Assembly (NCBI RefSeq): GCF_017813395.1
Contig: NZ_JAGIZB010000006.1
Location: 1 to 64,000, forward strand
Source: Pararoseomonas baculiformis
GTDB lineage: Bacteria; Pseudomonadota; Alphaproteobacteria; Acetobacterales; Acetobacteraceae
DNA: 64,000 nucleotides
Direction: 5' to 3'
Shown here: piece after piece, positions 33,410-43,934 of the stretch
Layout of the letters: every line of letters begins with the position of its first letter
How positions within the stretch are numbered: the stretch's first letter is position 1
The notes under the pieces: model-generated
What the model was told of the DNA's origin: nothing
Database searches by the model: none
What the model saw: only the letters and a program-made list of their open reading frames with translations
Translations under genes and position numbers: made by a program

Positions 33410-34957
33410 TCAAGCCACCCCTGCCGCCGCCCATTCCGCCCCTTCGTCCAATGGAAAGACCGGCCGTGCCAGCCCGTTGAACGTGAAGCGGGACAGCACC
33501 GGGCTCACCAGCCCCGGCCCATCCACCTCCAGGATGCGGTCATCGGTCGCCAATTCGTCGAACCCGGCCCTGAAATGCCCGCGGGACTTCACCACGATCG
33601 TCCGCGCCGCGCCGAGATCCACCCCCATGATCTCCGCCATGGCCGGCTCCAGGAACTGCCGCCGCAGCGAACCCAGGACGACGAGCACCCCGCTCCCGTC
33701 CAGCTCCAGCAGGGCCGCCGCCCCCAGCTGGAAGGCACGCCCGGCCAGCGTCCCCCGGCGCCCCACCCCATGCCCGTCGGAAAGCCGCCGGATCACCGCG
33801 CCGGCCCGGAAGGTCTCCGCGAAGGCCGAGGGCTCGCGGTTGAACACGGCCTCGATCCGCGCCCCCTCGCCCGCCGCATGGCACTCGGCCGCCAGCGCCG
33901 GGTCCACGAAGACGCCCAGCACCACGCCCCGCGCCCCCGTCCGGTGCAGCGCCGCCAGCAGGGCAGAGGTGTTCCCGCCCCCGCCCCCGCCCGGATTATC
34001 CGCCACATCCGCCAGGATCAGCCGCGGCCGGCCCGCATCCTCCCCCGTCGCCACCGCCTCGGCCACCGCATCCTCCAGCGGCACCAGCACCCGCCGGAAC
34101 CGCTCCCGCCCGGCCCAGAGCCGCGCGGCGATCGCCTCTGCCGCCACCCGCGCCTTCGCCCCCTGCCCGGCCCGCGCGGAGGCCCAGACGCAGAGCCCGC
34201 ATTTCCGGATATCCGAATACACGAAGCCCCCGGTGACCGATACCTCCACCAGATCCCCATCCCCCTCCCGCAGCCGCGCCGCCTCCCGGATCGCCTGCGC
34301 ATAGGGCAGGTCCCCGCTGCTCAGCAGCGTCACGCTCGGCGCCACCATCGGCAGCCGGATGAAATGCGTCTCGAACCGGGCCTCGCCCCCCAGCCGCGCG
34401 CGGATCGCATCCGCCGCATCCATCGCCCGCTCCCGCATGTCCACATGCGGGTTGGTCCGATAGGCGATCAGCAGGTCCGCCAGCTCCGCCTGCCGGTCCG
34501 AGACATTGCAGTGCAGGTCCAGCGTGCCCACCACCGGCACATCCGGCCCCACCACATCCCGCAGCATGGCCAGCACCGCGCCGTCGGTATCCTCTTCCTC
34601 CACCGACCGGCTCGCCCCGTGGGAACCGACATAGACGGCATCCACCGGCCCCGCCGCCTCCAGCCGCCGCCGCGCGATGGCCAGGAATTCCGGAAACAAC
34701 CCGGGCTCCATCATCCCGCCCGGCGGCGCCGCAAGAACGATCAGCGGCACCGGCTCCCAGGGCCCCGTCGCATCCATCCGCGCGTAGAAACCCGGGAACT
34801 CCCCCGGCAACGCCGAAACCGCCGCCCGGGACTGCTCCGTGATCGCCTCCCCCTCCACCCAGGATTGCGCCTCGAAATCCCGCCGCGTCGTCAGCGGCGA
34901 AAAGGCATTCACTTCCAGATGGAGGCCGAGGATCGCGATGCGGGGCTTGCTTTGCAT
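33410..34957 (-). CDS. M81-family metallopeptidase (MlrC-like)
   Basis: 515 residues. The N-terminal DUF1485 domain has [29 protein letters not shown], and LDLHCNVS, which contain putative metal ligands of the M81 family; the C-terminal MlrC domain includes [18 protein letters not shown]. The prototype MlrC cleaves the linear microcystin tetrapeptide, but most members occur in proteobacteria that never meet microcystin and have unknown small-peptide or amide substrates. It probably acts in the cytosol since no signal peptide is present. Confidence 0.9.
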   Translation of the reverse strand: MQSKPRIAILGLHLEVNAFSPLTTRRDFEAQSWVEGEAITEQSRAAVSALPGEFPGFYARMDATGPWEPVPLIVLAAPPGGMMEPGLFPEFLAIARRRLEAAGPVDAVYVGSHGASRSVEEEDTDGAVLAMLRDVVGPDVPVVGTLDLHCNVSDRQAELADLLIAYRTNPHVDMRERAMDAADAIRARLGGEARFETHFIRLPMVAPSVTLLSSGDLPYAQAIREAARLREGDGDLVEVSVTGGFVYSDIRKCGLCVWASARAGQGAKARVAAEAIAARLWAGRERFRRVLVPLEDAVAEAVATGEDAGRPRLILADVADNPGGGGGGNTSALLAALHRTGARGVVLGVFVDPALAAECHAAGEGARIEAVFNREPSAFAETFRAGAVIRRLSDGHGVGRRGTLAGRAFQLGAAALLELDGSGVLVVLGSLRRQFLEPAMAEIMGVDLGAARTIVVKSRGHFRAGFDELATDDRILEVDGPGLVSPVLSRFTFNGLARPVFPLDEGAEWAAAGVA

Positions 34958-35166
34958 ACCCGGATCAGACGCCGTCTGGCCCCGGTCTGTCGAGCCACCC
35001 CTCGGCAGGAGGACTTGCCCCCCCCTTCTACCCGGGCGGCAACCGCCACCCCGGACCCATCCTGCCCAGGGGCTCCCGTCGCAGCCTGAACAACAAGAAC
35101 CCGCCTGGGGCGGCGCAGGCCCGGGCGCAATGGGCCGTGCTCACCGCCCACCCGCAGCCGGCATCG

Positions 35167-35568
35167 TCAGTCCGAATGCCCCGGCGAGCCAGCCAGGAGC
35201 CTCTCGACCTGCCTGATCAGCTGCTGCCTCGTCAGGGGCTTCTCCAGGCGCAGGCGCCTCCGGTGCTCGGGAGCATCGGTGATGCGAACATCGCCGGTGG
35301 CGAAGAGATAGGGCACGCCGCGCTCGTTCAGCCTGTCCGCGATAGCGTAGGCTGTCTCGCCGCGGCCCAGATTCACGTCCAGCACCGCCCCGTCCAGAAC
35401 CTTCCCTGGCTCGCCAATCAGCCTGAGCGCCTGCTCGACGCCGGGCACAGGCCCGACGACCTCCACACCCGCCCCGATCAGCCATTCCTCCATCGCTTCC
35501 GCGATGAAGTACTCATCCTCGACGACGAGGATGCGGCGGCCGGCCAATGGTCCTGCGGCATTGGACAT
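35167..35568 (-). CDS. Single-domain response regulator
   Basis: 133 residues forming only a receiver domain. VVEDEYFIAEAMEEWL carries the acidic pair, Asp64 (AVLDVNLGRG) is the phospho-acceptor, and Lys110 (RLEKPL) the conserved lysine. This FAT GUY-like receiver subtype commonly pairs with HWE or HisKA_2 kinases and often has phosphatase-sink or anti-anti-sigma roles. The cognate kinase is the gene 81 bases upstream on the same strand. A DNA-binding domain is absent. Confidence 0.9.
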   Translation of the reverse strand: MSNAAGPLAGRRILVVEDEYFIAEAMEEWLIGAGVEVVGPVPGVEQALRLIGEPGKVLDGAVLDVNLGRGETAYAIADRLNERGVPYLFATGDVRITDAPEHRRRLRLEKPLTRQQLIRQVERLLAGSPGHSD

Positions 35569-35649
35569 CAGCGTTCGGTCTTCATGATGCGGATCCAGGA
35601 ACAGGAGGAGGGGCGTCGCAGCTTTTCCCGGGGAGCACCACAAACTGGA

Positions 35650-37524
35650 TCACTCCAGAGGAAGCTGGATGCGGCATCGCACGCCATCCTCCCCCAGCAC
35701 GAACTCCGTCCTGGCCCGGAGCGCATAGGCAAGCGCCTTCTCGATCAGCTGCCGGCCGTAGCCGCGCCGGGTGATCCTGTCGGGCTGCAGGTCAACCCCG
35801 CTCTCGATCCAGTCCAGGGTCAGGCGGCGCTGCCCCTTCTCGTCCCAGTCCACCGCCCAGGTGACGGAGAGCTGCCCGGCCTCATCCCGCAGGGCCCCGT
35901 ATTTCACGGCGTTGGTGGTCAGCTCATGCAGGGCGAGGGAGAAGTTCTGCACCTGCCGGGCCGTCAGGAGCACTCTCGGGCCGGAAACCGCCACCTTGGG
36001 CGGGCGGACCTCCGTATGGGCCTCCAACTCCCCCCGGACCAGCGCCCCGACCTCGGCCGTATCACTGCCGAACTGGCTGAGCAGGCCCTGCGCCCGGCTG
36101 AGGGCCTGCAGCCGCGCCTGGAAGTCCGCGGCGCCCCCTTCCTCGCCCAGGGTCCTCGAGGCGACGGAGGTAATGACACCGATAAGGTTGCGGCTCCGGT
36201 GCTGGAGCTCCTCGACCAGAACCTGCAGCCGGGCGGAGCTCATCCGCGCCTCGGTCACGTCCTTGGCGAGCCCGGCGATGCGCTGCACCCGGCCCTTGTT
36301 GTCGAACAGCGGAAAATCCGTGTTCTCGATCCAGCGGGTCTCGCCATCGGAGGGCCGGATGATGCGAAAGGCGTTCATGACCCGCTCACCGGCCCGGACC
36401 CGGTAGATCATGGAAAGCGCCCGCTCCCGGTCCTCGGGGTGGACCAGCTCCGCCCAGCGCTGGACCGTGCCGCCCTTCAGGACCGCCTCCCGGCTCCCCC
36501 CATAGATCGTCTCGAAGGCCGGGCTGAGATACTCTAACTCCATGCTCCCGGCGTTGCGGACCCAGATGAGGTCCGAGGAGGCCTCGCTGAACTGCCGGAA
36601 CCGCTCCTCGCTCTCGCGGAGGCGCTCCTCGCCGTCACGCCGCGCGGTGACGTCCTGTCCGATCTTGAGGAAGCCCATGAGGGTGCCGTCCGGATCACGG
36701 AGGGCACGGGTTGACCCCTCGATGAAGACGCGGCTGCCATCCTTGCGGATGTGCCAGCGGATATTCGGGGCCACGCCCTCCTTGCGGGCCGTCTCGGTCT
36801 CCCACCTGTCCTGGCCGCTCGCCCGGTCCTCAGGCGTGAAGGTGATCGCGGCGGGCTGGCCGCCCACCTCCTCCGCCGTCCAGCCGAAGACGGCCTGTGC
36901 CCCGGGCAGCCAGTCGGTGATCCGGTCCTGCGGGTCGGCAAGGAAAATGGCGTAGTCGAGAGCGGATTCCACCATCAGGCGGAACCGCTCCTCTGTCGAT
37001 TGCAGCGTCCGCGCCAGGAGGAGACGGTCAATAACCGGGCCGAGGATGTTGGCGTAGGTGCGCAGGAACTGGATCTCGTCCTCGCCGAAGTCGCGCGGCC
37101 TGGTGTCGTCCACCTGCAGCAGCCCGAAGGCCCGCCCGCCCGGCAGGAAAATCGGCACGTTCACCAGCGCGACCACGCCCGCCTCCCTCATGAAGGGCGG
37201 GACGTCGAAGCGATCCTCTTTGCCGATGTCCCGCGAGATCACCGGCTCGCCGGCCGCGATGGCGAAGGTCTCCGAGCTGTGCTCCTCCATGGGCATCCGC
37301 AGCCTGCCGACAATGCCGGGATCCCAGCCAACCCCGGCCCGGACGAGCAACTGCCCTTCGGCGTGCAGGATCTCGAGGAGCTTGGCGCGCCCGGTTCCGA
37401 GCGCGTCTCCCACCAGCCGGCAGGCCTCGGCCAGGATCCTGTCCAGGTCCAGGGAGCAAAGGGCGAGTTCGCCGAAATCCGCGAGGACCTGCTGCCGTTT
37501 CACCATCCTGTCGAGGTCGGGCAT
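35650..37524 (-). CDS. HWE-family sensor histidine kinase with GAF and PAS domains
   Basis: About 624 residues from ATG 37524, which has GGGA upstream. Order: GAF domain (about 15-170), PAS (180-310), PAS with PAC (320-430), and a kinase core of the HWE type. His442 lies in EELQHRSRNLIG and the catalytic part has LALHELTTNAVKYGAL with the HWE-specific Glu-Leu pair and a truncated G1 box. No membrane helix is predicted, so the sensor is cytosolic. It likely passes phosphate to the receiver encoded next to it. The ligand is unknown. Confidence 0.92.
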   Translation of the reverse strand: MPDLDRMVKRQQVLADFGELALCSLDLDRILAEACRLVGDALGTGRAKLLEILHAEGQLLVRAGVGWDPGIVGRLRMPMEEHSSETFAIAAGEPVISRDIGKEDRFDVPPFMREAGVVALVNVPIFLPGGRAFGLLQVDDTRPRDFGEDEIQFLRTYANILGPVIDRLLLARTLQSTEERFRLMVESALDYAIFLADPQDRITDWLPGAQAVFGWTAEEVGGQPAAITFTPEDRASGQDRWETETARKEGVAPNIRWHIRKDGSRVFIEGSTRALRDPDGTLMGFLKIGQDVTARRDGEERLRESEERFRQFSEASSDLIWVRNAGSMELEYLSPAFETIYGGSREAVLKGGTVQRWAELVHPEDRERALSMIYRVRAGERVMNAFRIIRPSDGETRWIENTDFPLFDNKGRVQRIAGLAKDVTEARMSSARLQVLVEELQHRSRNLIGVITSVASRTLGEEGGAADFQARLQALSRAQGLLSQFGSDTAEVGALVRGELEAHTEVRPPKVAVSGPRVLLTARQVQNFSLALHELTTNAVKYGALRDEAGQLSVTWAVDWDEKGQRRLTLDWIESGVDLQPDRITRRGYGRQLIEKALAYALRARTEFVLGEDGVRCRIQLPLE

Positions 37525-37781
37525 CACGGTCCCTGCTGCTGGCACCCCTGCCCTGGCGGGAGGGATGGCGCCTTCGCGGCCCGTTACAATCGGCCGCGTC
37601 AGGACCAACGCTGGAAGGCCCGACTGGCTGCCAGGCTTCCCCTCAGGCCGAACCCGATGGCCAAAGAGGAGGCGATGGTCGCCCGGGAGCGGTCATGCCG
37701 CTACCAGCCAGGTCACGTCATCGAGGGGCGGCCCGGCGAGGGGATGCAAGGGGGAGCAACGCTCCACCCGCGGGCCACCTC

Positions 37782-38561
37782 TCACCCTCCCAGGAACCGC
37801 CGGACCCGCTCCGCCGCATCCTCCGTCGCGGCAGGATCATGCCGCAGCCTGTGCCCGAAATAGATCCGCTCCCGCCCCGGCGCGTCGAAGGCATGGGTGG
37901 CACCGGGATAGACATGCAGCGCCAGGCGCCCGAAGGCCGGGCGCCACGCATCGCGCAGCCGCTCGCAGCGCTCCGCCGGCGTCCAGTCATCCGCATCCCC
38001 GATCAGCACCAGCACCGGGCTCGCCAGGGGCGAGCCACCGGCCGGGCACCAGGGATAGAAAGCAACCACCGAGGCGAAGGGCTCCGCCCCGCTCCGCTGC
38101 ACCTGCCCTGGCAGGGCGGCGGCCAGCGCCGCGCTGCCCCCATGCGAGAAGCCGATGGCCGAAACCCGCCTTCCATCGATCTCCGGCCGGCCCCGCAGAT
38201 GGGCGGCGGCCGATAGCGCGTCCCCGGCCCGCAGGGCAGGCGGCACGCGCCCGGCCTCGCCGCACAGGTTCTCCACGCCGCGCGGCCCGAAGCTGTCCAG
38301 CACCAGCGCGGCATAGCCTCACCGGGTCAGCCGCGCCGCCCAGCGCGCCATGTTGGGCGTGATCCCCGAGCACCCGTGCAGCAGCACCACGGCGGGAAAG
38401 GGGCCCGGCCCATCCGGAAGGTGCAGTTCCGCCACGGCGCCGCTCCCCGGCGGCCCCAGCTGCGCCGGCCCGATCGAAAGCGGCTGCGCCCGCGCGCCCT
38501 GCACCGGCAGCAGCCCGGCCAGCAGCCCGGCCAGCAGCAGCAGAACCCCGAAGCGCCTCAT
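37782..38561 (-). pseudogene. Dienelactone hydrolase-family gene interrupted by an in-frame TGA
   Basis: The reading frame begins at ATG 38561 (GGAG upstream), with a signal peptide and an alpha/beta hydrolase start (PAVVLLHGCSG). At 38319-38321 a TGA stops it after AARLTR. The same frame continues directly with GYAALVLDSFGPRG and runs to 37782 with the rest of the fold: nucleophile in GFSHGG, GDADDWTP, and the His in GATHAFDAPG. Removing the stop gives an intact protein of about 259 residues; family members often have Trp at this point, so TGG to TGA is a simple explanation. It is annotated as a pseudogene, but a sequencing error would restore it. Confidence 0.8.
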
Positions 38562-38577
38562 CGCGTCATCTCCAACG

Positions 38578-38606
38578 AAAAAGGGCCGCCCCAACCGGGG
38601 CGGCCC
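38578..38606 (-). terminator. Rho-independent terminator of rpsA
   Basis: A perfect 10-bp stem (38583-38592 with 38597-38606, four-base loop) followed on the minus strand by five T residues (A at 38578-38582). It lies 28 bases after the rpsA stop and just before the hydrolase start. Confidence 0.88.
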
Positions 38607-38633
38607 TCCATTCGATCGCTCGCGGCGCGAGGA

Positions 38634-40364
38634 TCACTCGTCGCTGGACAGGTTCCGGCGACGGATCGCCGCACCGAGGATGTCGCCCAGCGAGGCACCG
38701 CTGTCGGAGGTGCCGAACTCCTTCACGGCCTCGCGCTCCTCCTCGATCTCCTTGCCCTTGATGGTCAGGGCCAGGCGGCGGGCGGCGCGGTCCACGGCCG
38801 TCACCTTCGCATCGACCTTCTCGCCGATCGCGAACTTCTCGGGGCGCTGGTCGTTGCGGTCGCGCGCCAGCTCGGCGCGGCGGATGAAGCCCGTGAGGAC
38901 CTCGTCCACCTTCACCTCGATGCCGTTGCTCTCGACCTTGGTGACGACGCAGGTCACGACATCGCCCTTGCGCACCTTGTCCAGCACCTCGGCGGCCGGG
39001 TCGGCCTCGAGCTGCTTGATGCCGAGGGAGATGCGCTCCTTCTCGATGTCCACATCAAGGACCTTGGCCTTCACCATGTCGCCCTTGTTGTAGTTGGCCA
39101 TCGCCTGCTCGGGGGCCAGATCCCAGGAGAGGTCGGACATGTGGACCATGCCGTCGATCTCCGGGGCCAGGCCGACGAAAAGCCCGAACTCGGTGATGTT
39201 GCGGATCTCGCCCTCGACAACGGTGCCGGGCGGGTTCTGCTCCATGAAGACCTCCCAGGGATTGCCCTGGGCCTGCTTCAGGCCAAGCGAGATGCGGCGC
39301 TTCGGCTCGTCCACGTCCAGGATCAGCACCTCGACCTCCTGGGAGGTGGCGACGATCTTGCCCGGATGGACGTTCTTCTTCGTCCAGGACATCTCGGAAA
39401 CGTGCACCAGGCCCTCGACGCCCGGCTCCAGCTCCACGAAGGCGCCGTAGTCGGTGATGTTCGTCACGCGGCCCGAGAACTTGCCGTTCACCGGGTACTT
39501 GGCGGCCACGCCCTCCCACGGATCGGCCATCAGCTGCTTCATGCCGAGGCTGATGCGCTGGGTCTCCGGGTTGAAGCGGATCACCTGCACCTTCACCGGC
39601 TGGCCGATGGTCAGGGCCTCGCTCGGGTGGTTGATGCGGCGCCAGGCGATGTCCGTGACATGCAGCAGGCCATCGACGCCGCCCAGGTCCACGAACGCAC
39701 CGTAGTCGGTGATGTTCTTGACCACGCCGTCGAGGACCATGCCCTCCTTCAGGCCCTGGATCAGCTCGGAGCGCTGCTCGGCCCGGGTCTCCTCGAGCAC
39801 CGCGCGGCGGGACACGACGATGTTGCCGCGGGCGCGGTCCATCTTGAGAATCTGGAAGGGCTGCGGGGAGCCCATGAGCGGACCGACATCGCGCACCGGG
39901 CGGATATCGACCTGCGAACCCGGAAGGAACGCGACCGCGCCGCCGAGGTCGACGGTGAAGCCACCCTTCACGCGGCCGAAGATCACGCCGTTCACGCGCA
40001 CGCCGGCCTGGAACTGCTTCTCGAGGTTGGTCCAGGCCTCCTCGCGCCGCGCCTTCTCGCGCGACAGCACGATGGAGCCGTCACGGTCCTCGTAGCGCTC
40101 AACGAAGAGCTCGACCAGGTCGCCCGGCTTCACCTCGGGCTTCTGGCCCTGGGGAGCGAACTCGCGAAGGGGCACGCGCCCCTCGCTCTTGAGGCCGACA
40201 TCGACGACCGCGACGTCGTCATCGATGCGGATCACCTTGCCCGTGACGACCGAGCCGGCGAAACCGGTGTCAGCGCCCAGCGTGGCGTCGAGAAGGGAGG
40301 CGAAATCCTCGCCGCCGGCGCCCATGGTGGACGAATCCCGGTCGAGGGTGGTGGCAGAAGCCAT
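38634..40364 (-). CDS. rpsA: 30S ribosomal protein S1
   Basis: 576 residues with six S1 RNA-binding domains, seen as repeats of the form VDGxVxNITDYGAFVDLG (for example VVKNITDYGAFVDLGGVDGLLH and RVTNITDYGAFVELEPGVEGLVH). S1 recruits mRNA to the ribosome. Length and domain count match alphaproteobacterial S1. It belongs to the conserved aroA-cmk-rpsA block, here separated from cmk by a Clp1-like gene and a 224-base gap that could hold its own promoter and autoregulatory leader. The transcript ends in a clear terminator. Confidence 0.97.
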   Translation of the reverse strand: MASATTLDRDSSTMGAGGEDFASLLDATLGADTGFAGSVVTGKVIRIDDDVAVVDVGLKSEGRVPLREFAPQGQKPEVKPGDLVELFVERYEDRDGSIVLSREKARREEAWTNLEKQFQAGVRVNGVIFGRVKGGFTVDLGGAVAFLPGSQVDIRPVRDVGPLMGSPQPFQILKMDRARGNIVVSRRAVLEETRAEQRSELIQGLKEGMVLDGVVKNITDYGAFVDLGGVDGLLHVTDIAWRRINHPSEALTIGQPVKVQVIRFNPETQRISLGMKQLMADPWEGVAAKYPVNGKFSGRVTNITDYGAFVELEPGVEGLVHVSEMSWTKKNVHPGKIVATSQEVEVLILDVDEPKRRISLGLKQAQGNPWEVFMEQNPPGTVVEGEIRNITEFGLFVGLAPEIDGMVHMSDLSWDLAPEQAMANYNKGDMVKAKVLDVDIEKERISLGIKQLEADPAAEVLDKVRKGDVVTCVVTKVESNGIEVKVDEVLTGFIRRAELARDRNDQRPEKFAIGEKVDAKVTAVDRAARRLALTIKGKEIEEEREAVKEFGTSDSGASLGDILGAAIRRRNLSSDE

Positions 40365-40588
40365 GTAGCGATCTGTTCCTGGATGGCCGGCACGAGAGGC
40401 GCCAGCCTAGGGTCCTGCGCCCCACCCCCTTCTCGCCGCCCTTTCCAAGGCTGGCCGGGATGGCACGTCTTGCCCGGAGCTCCGGGCCGATGGGGGGATG
40501 CACCCAGCATATGGGTACGCGGCCGGGAGCATGAGCCCTCGGCCGCGAGGGTGCCTTTACTCCCCGATCCCCCGGAATGGCAAGCCTT

Positions 40589-41431
40589 TCATGATTCGCG
40601 GTGGGCCGACCACGCCGCATCCAGCCCCAGCCCGCCCCAGCGCAGCCCGGCCACCACACCCCCTGGCCGCGGCGCGCGCAGGACCAGGCCCCCCGCCCCG
40701 TCCAGCCCGCCGGAAAGCCCCAGCGCCAAGTCCGCCCCACCCCCATCCGCCAGCGCCACCAGCCGCCCGGCCGGCGGATGGGCCCCGCCCTCCGTCCAAA
40801 GCCCCTGAAGCGGCAGGGTCCAGGCCGGCGCCCCCTCGAAATAGGCCTGGAAGGCCGCGCGCCGCAGCGCCCGCCGCTCCCCCTCGCCCTTCCGCCGCGC
40901 CAGCCCCGGCCGCGCCAGCCTCACCGCCGGCAGGGCGGCATGGTCGGCCAGCACGGCGTCCATCGCCCGGTCATCCCCGATCGCCACCAACAGGTCCGGC
41001 CGCAGCGCCGAGATCACCGCCCGCTTCAGCCGCCGCCCGGGCCCGCGCAGCAACCCGCATGTGTTGATCGCCAGCAGCCCCGCCCCGGCCCCATCCGCCA
41101 GCCGCGCGCCGCCCCGCATCAGCCTTTCCCAGCCCGCCAGCGGCTCCAGCGCATCCAGATAGGCCAGCCCCGCCAGCGCCAGCCCGCCACCCGGCGCCGG
41201 CCGCCCCAGCGTCACGCAGCCCGGCGGGCCCACCTGCTTCTGCCCGGGGTCGAGATCCAGCAGCGCCAGGCCCGGCGCGGCCGCCCGCTCCAGCAGCAGC
41301 CCGCAAAAGCTGCTCTTCCCCGCATCGGCCGGGCCCAGCACCATCACCCGCCGGAACGCACCCTGCGCGATCCGCCCCAGCGCATCGTCCCAGTCCGGCG
41401 GCACCTCCAGGGGCAGCACGTCCTGCGGCAC
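40589..41431 (-). CDS. Clp1/Grc3-like P-loop polynucleotide kinase
   Basis: 280 residues. The Walker A motif GPADAGKSS is at residues 33-41, followed by LALLDLDPGQKQVGPPGCVTLG, which matches the DLDPGQ(x)nPPG element of the Clp1/Grc3/Nol9 5'-OH RNA/DNA kinase family. A GLLAINTCGLLRGPGRRLKRA segment and a C-terminal beta-domain follow, as in that family. Eukaryotic relatives phosphorylate RNA 5' ends in tRNA or rRNA processing; bacterial members are little studied. It begins 12 bases after cmk, so it is part of that transcript. A GTPase or other P-loop role is less likely. Confidence 0.75.
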   Translation of the reverse strand: MPQDVLPLEVPPDWDDALGRIAQGAFRRVMVLGPADAGKSSFCGLLLERAAAPGLALLDLDPGQKQVGPPGCVTLGRPAPGGGLALAGLAYLDALEPLAGWERLMRGGARLADGAGAGLLAINTCGLLRGPGRRLKRAVISALRPDLLVAIGDDRAMDAVLADHAALPAVRLARPGLARRKGEGERRALRRAAFQAYFEGAPAWTLPLQGLWTEGGAHPPAGRLVALADGGGADLALGLSGGLDGAGGLVLRAPRPGGVVAGLRWGGLGLDAAWSAHRES

Positions 41432-41443
41432 CGCCGGAAGCCC

Positions 41444-42118
41444 TCAGACCTCCAGCTTCGCCTGCACCAGCGTCCAGGCGGAACGGTACGCCGCCTCGGC
41501 GTCCAGCTCGGTCGTGTCCAGCAGCACCGCGTCATCCGCCGGCTTCATCGGCGCCACGTCCCGCGCCGCATCCCGCGCGTCCCGCACCGCCATCTCCGCG
41601 GCCACCTCCTCCAGCGGGATGGCCTCCCCCTTCGCCTGCCGCTCCAGCCAGCGGCGCCGGGCCCGCGCCTCCGGCGATGCCGTGACGAACAGCTTCACCC
41701 GCGCATCCGGGCACACCACCGTGCCGATGTCGCGCCCATCCATCACCCCGCCATGCCGGGCCGCGAAGCTGCGCTGGAAGTCCAGCAGCGCCGCCCGCAC
41801 CGGCGGCTGCGCCGCCACCTGGCTCGCCCCCTGGTCCACATCCGGCCCGCGCAGGTCCCCCCGCTGCAGGTCCTCGGCCAGCAGGTTCCGCGCCGCCGCC
41901 TCGGCTGCCGCCGGATCGGTCGGCAGCCCGCCCGCCAGCAGCACCCGCCGCGCGACCGCCCGGTAGAGCAGCCCCGTATCCAGGTAGGGCAGCCCCAGCT
42001 CCGCCGCCAGGCGCCGCGCCAGCGTGCCCTTGCCCGCCGCCGCCGGCCCGTCCACGGCGATCACCACCGGCGCCGTCAGCGCCTCCGGGGTCGCCGCATC
42101 GGGCGAGGTCGCGCTCAT
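41444..42118 (-). CDS. cmk: Cytidylate kinase
   Basis: 224 residues. The ATP site [15 protein letters not shown], the CMP-binding [10 protein letters not shown], and the [14 protein letters not shown] segment identify it. It phosphorylates CMP and dCMP. Its start overlaps the aroA stop by four bases (ATGA), so translation is coupled. Confidence 0.96.
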   Translation of the reverse strand: MSATSPDAATPEALTAPVVIAVDGPAAAGKGTLARRLAAELGLPYLDTGLLYRAVARRVLLAGGLPTDPAAAEAAARNLLAEDLQRGDLRGPDVDQGASQVAAQPPVRAALLDFQRSFAARHGGVMDGRDIGTVVCPDARVKLFVTASPEARARRRWLERQAKGEAIPLEEVAAEMAVRDARDAARDVAPMKPADDAVLLDTTELDAEAAYRSAWTLVQAKLEV

Positions 42119-43479
42119 GCCAGCTCCTCCGCGGGGGCGATCACGCCCTCCCCGGCCATCCCGTTCATCATGGAGACGAAGCCCGGGAAGGAGGTGTCGA
42201 TGAAGCCCGTGTCGTCCACCGCCACGGGCCGCTCGGAAGCCAAGCCCATCACCAGGGCGGACATGGCGATCCGATGGTCCATATGCGTCTCCACCACCCC
42301 GCCGCCCGGCACCGGCGCGCCATCGCGGGCGATGATCAAGTCATCCCCCTCCACCTCGGCCCGCACGCCATTGGCCGCCAGCAGCGCCACGGTCGCGGCC
42401 AGCCGGTCGCTCTCCTTCACCCGCAGCTCCGCCAGTCCCCGGAACCGGCTAACCCCGCGCGCATAGGCCGCGGCCACCGCCAGCACCGGATACTCGTCGA
42501 TCATCGAAGGCGCCCGGTCCCCCGGCACATCCACGCCCCGCAGCGCGGAGAAACGGGCCGTCAGGTCGCCCACCGCCTCGCCACCCTCCACCCGCTCGCC
42601 CGAGACGGAGAAATCGGCCCCCATCTCCCGCAACGTGGTGAACAGCCCGGTCCGCAGCGGGTTCAGCCCCACCCCCTGCACGGTCACCTCGCTTCCCGGC
42701 ACCAGCAGGGCCGCCACCAGCGGAAAAGCGGCCGAGGACGGATCGGCCGGCACCACCACCGGCGCCGCCCGCAGCTCCGGCTGCCCTTCCAGCTCGATCA
42801 CCCGCCGGTTCCCATCGGCCTCAACCCGCACCACCGCGCCGAAATGCCGCAGCATGTTCTCCGTGTGGTCGCGGGTGGCCTCCCGCTCCTCCACCCGCGT
42901 GATGCCCCGCGCGCAAAGCCCGGCCAGCAGCACCGCCGACTTCACCTGGGCCGAGGGAACGGGCACCACGTAATCCAGCGGCATCGGATCGGCCGCCCCC
43001 TCCACCGCCAGCGGCAACCGCCCGCCCGAACGGCCCGAGAACCGCGCCCCCGTCGCCGAAAGCGGCTCCGTCACCCGCTTCATCGGCCGCTTCCGCAGGG
43101 AAGCGTCCCCCGTCAGCACGGCGAAGATCGGATGCCCCGCCAGCAACCCGCAGATCAGCCGCGCCGCCGTGCCCGAATTGCCCATGTCCAGCACATCGGC
43201 CGGCTCCACCAGCCCGCCCACGCCGCGCCCGGCAACCCGCCAGTGCCCCTCGCCCACCCGCTCCACCTCGGCGCCCAGGGCCCGCATGGCGGCGGCCGTG
43301 CGCAGCACGTCCTCACCCTCCAGCAGCCCGGTGATCTCGGTGGTCCCCACCGCCAGCGCCCCGAACATCAGCGCGCGGTGAGAAACGGATTTGTCCCCGG
43401 GAACGGTCAGCCGCCCCCGCAAGCCCCTTTCCGGGGAAGCGGCGCGCATCGGGGCGGGGTGCTCGGAAAGATGGGGCAT
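42115..43479 (-). CDS. aroA: 3-phosphoshikimate 1-carboxyvinyltransferase (EPSP synthase)
   Basis: 454 residues. It makes EPSP from shikimate-3-phosphate and PEP. Recognisable parts are [14 protein letters not shown] (phosphate site), [46 protein letters not shown], and [12 protein letters not shown]. The LLEGEDV pattern resembles the class II enzymes, but the active-site loop retains the Gly (GNSGTA) where the tolerant CP4-type enzyme has Ala. ATG 43479 is used; it has no clear ribosome binding site, and ATG 43446 is an alternative. Divergent from the TIGR02300 gene. Confidence 0.95.
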   Translation of the reverse strand: MPHLSEHPAPMRAASPERGLRGRLTVPGDKSVSHRALMFGALAVGTTEITGLLEGEDVLRTAAAMRALGAEVERVGEGHWRVAGRGVGGLVEPADVLDMGNSGTAARLICGLLAGHPIFAVLTGDASLRKRPMKRVTEPLSATGARFSGRSGGRLPLAVEGAADPMPLDYVVPVPSAQVKSAVLLAGLCARGITRVEEREATRDHTENMLRHFGAVVRVEADGNRRVIELEGQPELRAAPVVVPADPSSAAFPLVAALLVPGSEVTVQGVGLNPLRTGLFTTLREMGADFSVSGERVEGGEAVGDLTARFSALRGVDVPGDRAPSMIDEYPVLAVAAAYARGVSRFRGLAELRVKESDRLAATVALLAANGVRAEVEGDDLIIARDGAPVPGGGVVETHMDHRIAMSALVMGLASERPVAVDDTGFIDTSFPGFVSMMNGMAGEGVIAPAEELA

Positions 43480-43604
43480 TGACGCCACTTGCGCTGGAAA
43501 AAACCGGCCCCGCGTTTGACACGCCGGGGCACGCGTGGCAATCGGCGCCGCCCTTTCGCACACCCCGGTCCGCGGCCCGCCCGGACCCATCCGAGGCTTC
43601 CCTG

Positions 43605-43925
43605 ATGGCCCTTGCCGAACTCGGCCTCAAGCGGACCTGCGTCGCCTGCGGTGCCCGCTTCTACGATCTGAACAAGTCCCCGGCCGCCTGCCCCAAATGC
43701 GGCACGGAACAGCCGGCCGAGCAGCCACGCACCCGCCGCGCCGCCGCCCCCCTGCCGGAGGAGAAGGTCCGCAAGCGCCCCGCCGCCGTGGAAGGAGCCG
43801 ATGTGGACGACGTGGAGGTGGATGACGCCGACGCGGACGTGGCCGAGGACACGGACGACCTGGACGAGGACGAGGATCTCGGCGAGGAAATCGGCGTCGA
43901 GACCAACGACGACGAGGAGAGCTGA
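43605..43925 (+). CDS. TIGR02300-family zinc-ribbon acidic protein
   Basis: 106 residues. Starts with a small zinc ribbon, [22 protein letters not shown], with two CxxC pairs and the FYDL motif that defines TIGR02300, and ends in a long Asp/Glu-rich tail. These proteins are conserved in Alphaproteobacteria next to aroA and have no known function. The start ATG 43605 is chosen because the family starts at MA(K)xELGxKR. Confidence 0.92.
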   Translation: MALAELGLKRTCVACGARFYDLNKSPAACPKCGTEQPAEQPRTRRAAAPLPEEKVRKRPAAVEGADVDDVEVDDADADVAEDTDDLDEDEDLGEEIGVETNDDEES

Positions 43926-43934
43926 GGCTCTCCC

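Noticed and set aside
38319-38321. In-frame TGA read as selenocysteine
   Set aside because: The hydrolase family uses Ser or Cys at the nucleophile, which is present elsewhere, and the TGA position is not catalytic. No SECIS-like hairpin is evident just downstream.
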